A stretch of DNA of 6,891 nucleotides from an uncultured Selenomonadaceae bacterium (GTDB lineage Bacteria; Bacillota; Negativicutes; Selenomonadales; Selenomonadaceae). The position numbers and the translations under genes were made by a program. The stretch spans positions 1-6,891 of the forward strand of contig CAJOQC010000072.1 in NCBI GenBank assembly GCA_905236785.1, written 5' to 3'. Position 1 is the stretch's first letter, and each line of letters opens with the position of its first letter. Positions 1 through 5,330 of the stretch are shown here, one piece after another. The notes under the pieces are model-generated. The model searched no databases. It was not told where the DNA came from and saw nothing but the letters and a program-made list of their open reading frames with translations.

Positions 1-51
1 AATTATTCCATTTGCAAATATCTCTATGTTACCGTATTTAACTGAAGGCAG

Positions 52-80
52 ATTATACCATAATCGTATGTTTTTAGCAA
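52..80 (-). promoter_or_regulatory. Sigma-70/SigA-type promoter firing leftward
   Basis: On the minus strand, TTGCTA (80-75, 4 of 6 matches to the -35 consensus) is followed after exactly 17 bases by a perfect TATAAT (57-52). The -10 is extended by TG one base upstream (60-59). Transcription should start near position 45 and leave the window at its left edge. The remaining 45 or so bases show no convincing start codon with a ribosome binding site: the only ATG reads ATGGAATAA. The gene served therefore lies outside. Confidence 0.7.
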
Positions 81-84
81 ACCG

Positions 85-114
85 ATAAAAATAAATGTTG
101 CGGCACGCCGCAAC
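85..114 (-). terminator. Second terminator-like palindrome
   Basis: GTTGCGGC (97-104) and GCCGCAAC (107-114) are exact inverted copies two bases apart, allowing a 7-bp GC-rich stem with a 4-base loop. On the minus strand it is followed by ATTTATTTTTATC (96-84), an interrupted T-run. It may back up the main terminator or isolate the promoter immediately to its left from operon read-through. Confidence 0.55.
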
Positions 115-126
115 GCTTATTATACT

Positions 127-161
127 GCTCTTCGCTAAAAAGTGGCATTTTAACGAAGAGC
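127..161. other. Hairpin of unknown role
   Basis: GCTCTTCG (127-134) pairs with CGAAGAGC (154-161). After one mismatch, TAAAA (136-140) pairs with TTTTA (148-152), leaving a 7-base loop: 13 pairs in total. Neither strand has a T-run after it, so it is not a standard terminator. Part of its right arm, AAGAGCCAA (156-164), is also the exact inverse of TTGGCTCTT (221-229), giving a mutually exclusive alternative stem that would enclose the main terminator. Confidence 0.5.
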
Positions 162-175
162 CAATATAAAGAACA

Positions 176-223
176 CAAAAAGCCTTCCCTTCGTCCTTTC
201 AAGCACGAAGGGAAGGCTTTTTG
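176..223. terminator. Strong bidirectional intrinsic terminator after the operon
   Basis: A perfect 19-bp inverted repeat (176-194 and 205-223) encloses a 10-base loop. The arms are GC-rich near the loop and end in A5/T5, so a T-run follows the hairpin on both strands. On the minus strand it sits 31 bases past the stop of the fusion gene and is the natural end of the glycogen operon transcript. It would equally stop transcription entering from the left on the plus strand. Confidence 0.93.
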
Positions 224-253
224 GCTCTTAATATAAAACGCAGGGAAAATTTT

Positions 254-1735
254 TCAAATTCGCCGATACTTCTTCGCCATTTTGCGAAGTTTTTCGGTAT
301 CGACGGATTTTTGCCAATCGGGTCTTAAACACCATTTCCAGTTTGTCCCCACCGTGCCGGGCGTGTTCATGCGGTTGTTCTCGTCCAAAATCAACACGTC
401 CTGCATGGGCATCATGGCCAACCGCGCATTTGAAGCGTAGGCAAATTCCACCAGACGGGCAGTTACTTCCTTCGCGTTCTTGATGTCGGTGTGCAAAAGA
501 TGCGCCAAGGCGTTTCTCGTGCGGTCGTCAACGTCGTTATTGTACCAGCCCATTGTGGTGTTGTTGTCATGGGTGCCGGTGTAGATTATGCTGTTTTCCG
601 GCGCGACAAAACCAAAACGCCCCTGTTCGTTAAAGTGCAAGGTAAAATGCAGAACCTTCATGCCGGGATAACCACATTCGTCCCGCAATCTTTCCACTTC
701 GTCGGTTATTACCCCCAAGTCCTCGGCAACAATGGGCATATCCCCTAAATCTTTGGCTATCGAGTCGAAGAATTTTTTCCCGGGGCCTTTCACCCAATGG
801 CCGTTTACCGCCGTTTCGGCTTTGCCGTCCACTTCCCAATATGCTTCAAAACCGCGGAAGTGATCGATACGAACGATGTCAACCATCTGATACAACTTGC
901 GGAAGCGTTTCTTCCACCAGTCATATTTTTCTTTTTCCATGGCTTCCCAATTATACTGCGGGTTGCCCCAAAGTTGCCCCGTCGCGCTGAAGTAATCGGG
1001 CGGTACTCCCGCCACGGTCTTGGGCGTGCCGTCGGTGTTTAGGTCAAAGAGGGATTGATTTGCCCACACGTCCGCGCTGTCGGCGGAGATGAATATGGGC
1101 ATATCCCCAAGCAAACGGATACCTTTGTCGTTGACATATTTTTTCAACTTTTGCCATTGACGGTTAAAAGTGTATTGTAAAAATTTCTCGTATTCAATCT
1201 GTTCGCCCACACGAGCTTTTAGTTCCGCAAGAGCTTTTTTGTCGCGCTTAATGAGTTTGGTCGGCCATGTTGTCCACTCTTTGTCCTTGTATTCTTTCTT
1301 GGCGGCTTGATAAAGAGCGTAATCGTCGAGCCAATAGGCTTCTTTTTCGCAAAAAGCGACGTAATCATGGTCGCTTGCGGAGGATTTGGCAAATTTTTGG
1401 AAAGCCTTCTTTAGGCACTTGCGCTTAAACGCGCCGACACGCTCGTAATCCACCGTTGATGCCGCGCTGACATAGGAAAGTTTCGCGTCCGCCGCCGTCA
1501 ACAGTTTCTCCTCCACCAAATCGTCGATGCTTATAAGTAGCGGATTGCCGGCAAAGGCAGAGGGGGATTGATAGGGCGAATAACCAAAGCCCACGGGGTT
1601 AAGGGGCAAAATCTGCCACACGCTTTGCCCCGCCTCGGCCAAGAAATCCGCAAACTTATACGCCTCTTTGCCTAAATCCCCGATGCCGTATTTCGATGGA
1701 AGGGATGTGGGGTGGAGCAAAATGCCGGCTTCTCG
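254..1735 (-). other. GH77 4-alpha-glucanotransferase module of the fusion
   Basis: This stretch encodes about 493 residues, the length of a complete stand-alone MalQ of the compact type. It contains the catalytic triad Asp948, Glu995 and Asp1047 and the loop VAGVPPDYFSATGQLWGNP that shapes the acceptor site. Near the end, NTPGTVGTNWKW is conserved but is followed by Cys1126, where I recall Arg being common. No internal start site is evident at the module border, so it is made as part of the fusion. Confidence 0.85.
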
Positions 1736-3706
1736 TTTATACTTCGGCTCTTCCTTTTTAAGCCGCCAGCAAACGCCCATCAAGGGTTCAAGTTCAAAGT
1801 TCAAACGTCCGCGCACCACTTGTGCTTCGATTTTTTCATGTTGCAACGGGCGCGTAAAAGTGCCGTCGGCAAAATCACTCACGTCCACCGACACATATTT
1901 TTTATGATAACGGCTACGGTTAAAGGCCACCACATAAACGTCGTCCTCCGCCTCTTGACCGAACACGTCATATCCGCCGCGAATTATACGGGCATAAGAG
2001 ATTATGTCGCCGTCGGCCAACAAGGGCAAAAGTTCGCCGGTGCGAAGAGCCGCATGAGCGTTCCTTTCGGCAATAAATTTTTCATACCAACCGCGAACGT
2101 ACATATCGCCGCCGTCCCATTCGTAAGGCCGCCGATTGTATGGATCCTTAAAGCCCTGCATGGCAATTTCGTCGCCGTAATAAACGCATGGCACTCCGGG
2201 GTAGGTCATTTGCCAAAGAGCCGCCATCAGCAGGCGGCCTACGCCGATATGATACTGATTGTCGTCAAGACGGGCGCGGGATTGGTCTATGGCGGGCATA
2301 CCGTCGTAATACGCCGCCTCGCCCAAAAGTGTCACGGCGCGCATAACGTCATGGCTACCGATAAGGTTCATCATGGCATAGAAATTTTCTTTTGGGTAAT
2401 TCTCCCGCAAACTTTCCATGCGCCGCTGACACTGCCATGCATCAATCCTGCCCAAGAGAAAATCAAAAACATTGTCGCGGAAAGGATAGTTCATGGCCGA
2501 ATCCATTTCCTGCCCGCAAAGATACTCGCGAGATACGCCGTAGCTAACCTTATGGGAAGCATCCTCCCACACCTCGCCAATCATTACCGCTTCGGGGTTG
2601 GCGTCCTTTAGATAGCGATAAAAACACTGGGAAAATGCCGGCGGCAATTCGTCGATAACATCGAGCCGCCATCCGTCAACTCCCTCTTTCATCCAATGAT
2701 GCAGAACGCTGTCCTTGCCGCGGATTATAAAATCCATGTAACTCGGTTCGGTTTCAAAGACGTTAGGCAAGGTGGAAAAGCCCCACCAGCTTTCATAATC
2801 GCCGGGGAAATTACGGAAATTGTACCACTTAAAGTAGGGCGATTCCTTAGACTGATACGCCCCCACTGTGTCGTACATTCCTTCGCGGTTGAAGTAGCGG
2901 CTGTTGCTCCCGGTGTGGCTGAACACGCCGTCGATTATAATGTGCATATCCCGTTCTTTGGCCGCGTCCAAAAGTTCCTTAAATTCTTCGTTGGTTCCAA
3001 GTATCGGGTCGATTTTGTGATAATCACCCGTGTCGTAGTGATGGTTGCTTTCGCTTTCAAAGACGGGGTTTAGATAAATGGTATTTACGCCGAATTTTTT
3101 TAGGTAATCAAGTTTGCTTTCAATACCTTTTATATTGCCGCCGAAGAAATCGTAGCTTATTATCTCTTTGGTGTCCGGGTCTTTGTAATAAAAGGGTTGG
3201 TCATTCCACGAAGCATGAAAAACCGCGCCTTTTTTCTCCACAATTTTGTCCCCTTTGCGGCAAAATCTATCGGGGAAAATCTGATACATAACCGAATGTT
3301 TGAACCAATCCGGGGTTTTTGCGCCCTTGTTGTATACGGTTATTTGGTAGGAAGCGGGGGCATGGTGATGCAACTCGCCCACGCCGCCCAACTGTTCGGC
3401 GTTGTTGCCGTAGAACACCGTGCCGGACGCACCGACAATGATGAAATAATACCACAACAAGCAACCTTTGTCGGGCATGGTTAGGTCGATATAATAAAAT
3501 TTATGTTCGTCGTTTTCGTCGTTTTTGGTTTTAAGGGGCAAAAGTTTTTCTCCCGCGCTTTCCTGCCAAAGGCGCAACAAAACTTGATTTATATGTTCGC
3601 GGGTGCTGATTGAAATTCCCAAACGAACCTCGCTGCCCGCCTCCGCGCCGCCGAAAACCGAACGATAATAAATATCCCGTGAGTCGTGATAAACACGTTC
3701 AATCAT
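254..3706 (-). CDS. GH13 amylase-family / GH77 4-alpha-glucanotransferase fusion
   Basis: A single 1150-residue protein joins two enzymes. Residues 1-125 form a beta-rich N-terminal domain like that of neopullulanase/cyclomaltodextrinase. The GH13 barrel follows with YQIFPDRF (141-148), DGVFSH (Asp259), LPNVFE (313-318), GWRLD (Arg347, nucleophile Asp349), IGEVWE (acid Glu378) and GSHD (Asp453). After a short charged linker (about 650-657), a full-length MalQ-type GH77 module starts at REAGILLHPTSLPS. It carries QSPSAFAGNP (713 on), GDMPIFISADSADVWAN (867 on), VRIDHFRG (nucleophile Asp948), VAEDLG (acid Glu995) and GTHDNNTTMGW (Asp1047). Both active sites look intact. The likely role is hydrolysis plus chain disproportionation of glycogen or maltodextrins; whether the GH13 half cleaves alpha-1,6 bonds cannot be read from sequence. 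Such proteins are sometimes labelled GlgX/MalQ, but the first half resembles neopullulanase more than GlgX. The start is ATG at 3706; a GTG at 3715 is possible, and neither has a clear ribosome binding site. Confidence 0.95.
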   Translation of the reverse strand: MIERVYHDSRDIYYRSVFGGAEAGSEVRLGISISTREHINQVLLRLWQESAGEKLLPLKTKNDENDEHKFYYIDLTMPDKGCLLWYYFIIVGASGTVFYGNNAEQLGGVGELHHHAPASYQITVYNKGAKTPDWFKHSVMYQIFPDRFCRKGDKIVEKKGAVFHASWNDQPFYYKDPDTKEIISYDFFGGNIKGIESKLDYLKKFGVNTIYLNPVFESESNHHYDTGDYHKIDPILGTNEEFKELLDAAKERDMHIIIDGVFSHTGSNSRYFNREGMYDTVGAYQSKESPYFKWYNFRNFPGDYESWWGFSTLPNVFETEPSYMDFIIRGKDSVLHHWMKEGVDGWRLDVIDELPPAFSQCFYRYLKDANPEAVMIGEVWEDASHKVSYGVSREYLCGQEMDSAMNYPFRDNVFDFLLGRIDAWQCQRRMESLRENYPKENFYAMMNLIGSHDVMRAVTLLGEAAYYDGMPAIDQSRARLDDNQYHIGVGRLLMAALWQMTYPGVPCVYYGDEIAMQGFKDPYNRRPYEWDGGDMYVRGWYEKFIAERNAHAALRTGELLPLLADGDIISYARIIRGGYDVFGQEAEDDVYVVAFNRSRYHKKYVSVDVSDFADGTFTRPLQHEKIEAQVVRGRLNFELEPLMGVCWRLKKEEPKYKREAGILLHPTSLPSKYGIGDLGKEAYKFADFLAEAGQSVWQILPLNPVGFGYSPYQSPSAFAGNPLLISIDDLVEEKLLTAADAKLSYVSAASTVDYERVGAFKRKCLKKAFQKFAKSSASDHDYVAFCEKEAYWLDDYALYQAAKKEYKDKEWTTWPTKLIKRDKKALAELKARVGEQIEYEKFLQYTFNRQWQKLKKYVNDKGIRLLGDMPIFISADSADVWANQSLFDLNTDGTPKTVAGVPPDYFSATGQLWGNPQYNWEAMEKEKYDWWKKRFRKLYQMVDIVRIDHFRGFEAYWEVDGKAETAVNGHWVKGPGKKFFDSIAKDLGDMPIVAEDLGVITDEVERLRDECGYPGMKVLHFTLHFNEQGRFGFVAPENSIIYTGTHDNNTTMGWYNNDVDDRTRNALAHLLHTDIKNAKEVTARLVEFAYASNARLAMMPMQDVLILDENNRMNTPGTVGTNWKWCLRPDWQKSVDTEKLRKMAKKYRRI
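1736..3706 (-). other. GH13 (neopullulanase-like) module of the fusion
   Basis: This stretch encodes the N-terminal 657 residues including the linker. The order is a beta-domain, the (beta/alpha)8 barrel with all four GH13 signature regions, then a C-terminal beta-sandwich ending near LMGVCWRLKK. The N-terminal domain followed by YQIFPDRF is typical of the neopullulanase, cyclomaltodextrinase and maltogenic amylase group. The fifth conserved region, which helps define specificity in that group, reads LPNVFE here rather than the MPKLN of classical members. No signal peptide precedes it, so it is expected to act in the cytoplasm. Confidence 0.8.
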
Positions 3707-3723
3707 AGGAATCACTCACTTTC

Positions 3724-3755
3724 AAAAAAGGGGCGGCCGACGACTGCCGACCGCC
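3724..3755 (-). terminator. Intrinsic terminator between glgA and the fusion gene
   Basis: On the minus strand a 10-bp stem (3755-3746 with 3741-3732, including two G-U pairs and five outer G-C pairs) closes a 4-base loop. It is followed by CC and six T residues (3729-3724). This is the classic Rho-independent form and starts 26 bases after the glgA stop. It ends only about 17 bases before the preferred ATG of the next gene, so transcription of that gene must either read through it or begin between it and the ATG, where no promoter fits. Partial termination lowering downstream expression is a reasonable inference. Confidence 0.75.
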
Positions 3756-3781
3756 TTCTTGCTTCTTACTTGCTCTTAAAT

Positions 3782-5218
3782 TTACTTGGCCATCAATTTT
3801 TCATAGAGTTTCTTGTACTCTTTTGCCGACTCCGACCAACTGTAGTCGGTTTCCATGGCGTTTTTCACGATTTGCGACCAAATTTCGGGGTTTTCGTAAG
3901 CCGAAAGGGCGCGTTTTAAGGCGTACATCATGTCATGGGCGTTGATGTTGGCAAAGAGGAAGCCGTTGCCAAGCCCGGTGTATTTGTCGTACTGTTGAAT
4001 GGTGTCTTTAAGACCGCCGGTTTCGCGAGCAACGGGAATTGCTCCGTAACGCATGGCAATGAGCTGACCTATGCCGCAAGGCTCATAGCTTGAAGGCATG
4101 AGGAAAATGTCTGCCGCCGCGTAAATTCTCTGCGCCAAAGTGTTGTCAAAGAGAATGTTCGTCGAAACCTGAGTCGGGAAACGCCATTTAAGCCCCTTGA
4201 ACCAATCTTCGTAAACCTTGTCGCCGGTGCCAATCATGACAAACTGAATTTCTTCGTGTTGCAAAATTTCGTCCATCATGCGAACGATGAGGTCAAGCCC
4301 CTTGGCCTCCACCAAGCGGGAAATGAGAGCAACCATGGGGATGCGGCGGTTCTTCGGAAGTCCGAGGAAAGTTTGCAGTTGCTCTTTGTTGTCACGTTTT
4401 CTGTCGCTGGACTCAATGTCGTAAGTCTCAAAGAGGTTCTTGTCGGTGAGGGGGTTATAACGGTCGTAGTCAAGGCCGTTCACAATGCCATAGAGGTCGT
4501 CGTGGCGGCTGCGGAGAAGTCCGTCAAGATGTTCGCCGAAAAATTCATACTGAATTTCTTGGGCATAGGTGCGGCTGACTGTTGAAATAAAGTCGCTGTA
4601 GATGATGCCGCCCTTCATGAAGTTCACAGCATCATAGAATTCCAAGTCGCCGTTGTTAAAGTATTTCCAATCAAGCCCCAACACATCGCCCATTACGTCT
4701 TTGGGGAACACACCCTGATATTTAAGGTTGTGAATGGTGAGCATGGTCTTAATGTTTTGATAACGCTCGTCGCCCATGTGCTCTAATTTCAAGAACACGC
4801 TGATAAGGCTGGCATGCCAGTCGTTGCTGTTAATGACATCCGGCCAGAAATCAATCACCGGCAACAAATTGAGGACGGCGCGGCAGAAGAAGGAAAATCT
4901 TTCCGCATCGTCGTCGTAGCCGTAGAAACCTTCGCGGTTATAATATTCCTCGTTGTCCACGAAGTAATAGGTCACGCCGTCAAGTTCGTATTTATCGACG
5001 CCGACGAACTTGGAACGCCATGAAACGTTTATTTCGCCGCTATAGATATGCTCCATGTTCTGACGGAACTCGTTGCCGATCTTGCCGAACTTGGGCATGA
5101 TTACTCTTATGTCCACGCCTTCAAGACGCAAAGCCTTGGGAAGAGAACCGGCTACGTCGGCCAATCCTCCCGTTTTGCAAAAAGGTACGGCCTCGGAAGC
5201 CACATAAAGAACCTTCAT
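3782..5218 (-). CDS. glgA: Glycogen synthase, ADP-glucose type (GT5)
   Basis: The enzyme transfers glucose from ADP-glucose to the non-reducing end of alpha-1,4-glucan in the cytoplasm. The product is 478 residues, the usual length for bacterial GlgA. The N-terminal Rossmann domain begins MKVLYVASEAVPFCKTGGLADV, with the ADP-glucose-binding KTGGL at 15-19. NDWH lies at 132-135 and TIHNLKYQG at 161-169. In the C-terminal GT-B domain, ISRLVEAKG supplies the phosphate-binding Arg301 and Lys306. SSYEPCGIGQ (376-385) carries the conserved Glu379, followed by RETGGLKDTI and GNGFLF. All expected key residues are present and the frame is intact. The start is set by a strong ribosome binding site. glgB lies 100 bases upstream and the fusion gene downstream after a terminator. 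ADP-glucose must come from a glgC product that is not in this window. Confidence 0.98.
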   Translation of the reverse strand: MKVLYVASEAVPFCKTGGLADVAGSLPKALRLEGVDIRVIMPKFGKIGNEFRQNMEHIYSGEINVSWRSKFVGVDKYELDGVTYYFVDNEEYYNREGFYGYDDDAERFSFFCRAVLNLLPVIDFWPDVINSNDWHASLISVFLKLEHMGDERYQNIKTMLTIHNLKYQGVFPKDVMGDVLGLDWKYFNNGDLEFYDAVNFMKGGIIYSDFISTVSRTYAQEIQYEFFGEHLDGLLRSRHDDLYGIVNGLDYDRYNPLTDKNLFETYDIESSDRKRDNKEQLQTFLGLPKNRRIPMVALISRLVEAKGLDLIVRMMDEILQHEEIQFVMIGTGDKVYEDWFKGLKWRFPTQVSTNILFDNTLAQRIYAAADIFLMPSSYEPCGIGQLIAMRYGAIPVARETGGLKDTIQQYDKYTGLGNGFLFANINAHDMMYALKRALSAYENPEIWSQIVKNAMETDYSWSESAKEYKKLYEKLMAK

Positions 5219-5226
5219 TTCAGTAT

Positions 5227-5233
5227 CCCCCTT
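5227..5233 (-). promoter_or_regulatory. Ribosome binding site of glgA
   Basis: The minus strand reads AAGGGGG, close to the AAGGAGG consensus, with 8 bases between it and the ATG whose A is at 5218. This fixes the glgA start at MKVLYVASE rather than at an in-frame codon 21 residues upstream, which lacks such a site and would add a stretch not expected in the family. Confidence 0.85.
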
Positions 5234-5245
5234 GAGTAAAATTTT

Positions 5246-5278
5246 GTCGCAATATTTCTTGTATTTTGAATTTGCGAC
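5246..5278 (-). other. Stem-loop in the glgA leader
   Basis: GTCGCAA (5246-5252) and TTGCGAC (5272-5278) are exact inverted copies, giving a 7-bp stem around a 19-base AT-rich loop. It lies 12 bases upstream of the glgA ribosome binding site and does not include it. No T-run suited to termination follows on the minus strand. A 7-bp stem with a long loop could arise by chance, so this is a weak candidate for a leader structure. Confidence 0.3.
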
Positions 5279-5310
5279 CAAAGATAATATTTTATCAATC
5301 TATGTACCAT

Positions 5311-5330
5311 ACCGAAGATTATTCTTCGGT
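5311..5330 (-). other. Hairpin with the glgB stop codon in its loop
   Basis: A perfect 8-bp inverted repeat (ACCGAAGA and TCTTCGGT) encloses a 4-base loop. On the minus strand the loop reads ATAA, and its last three bases are the glgB TAA stop. No T-run follows on the minus strand (next bases ATGGTACATAG), so it is not a convincing terminator for glgB. On the plus strand it is followed by a T-rich run, but no plus-strand gene is known here. It may protect the 3' end of glgB mRNA from exonucleases or tune expression between glgB and glgA. The structure is clear; the role is inferred. Confidence 0.55.

Noticed and set aside
119..124. A second TATAAT on the minus strand
   Set aside because: The hexamers at 16, 17 or 18 bases upstream do not resemble a -35, and a transcript from it would run at once into the palindrome at 97-114.
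1712..2611. A 299-codon open frame on the plus strand
   Set aside because: It lies wholly antisense to the fusion gene, whose two enzyme modules are certain in the other strand. The translation shows no domain or motif, and the openness follows from the codon bias of the real gene.
5219..5281. An upstream extension of glgA by 21 codons to a start at 5281
   Set aside because: The family start MKVLYVASE is preceded by a strong ribosome binding site at the right distance, while the extension reads as intergenic sequence and contains that site.
5279..5310. A possible separate promoter for glgA (TTGATA and TATTAT on the minus strand)
   Set aside because: The two hexamers overlap rather than lying about 17 bases apart, and neither has a partner at proper spacing. 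This is just an AT-rich gap.
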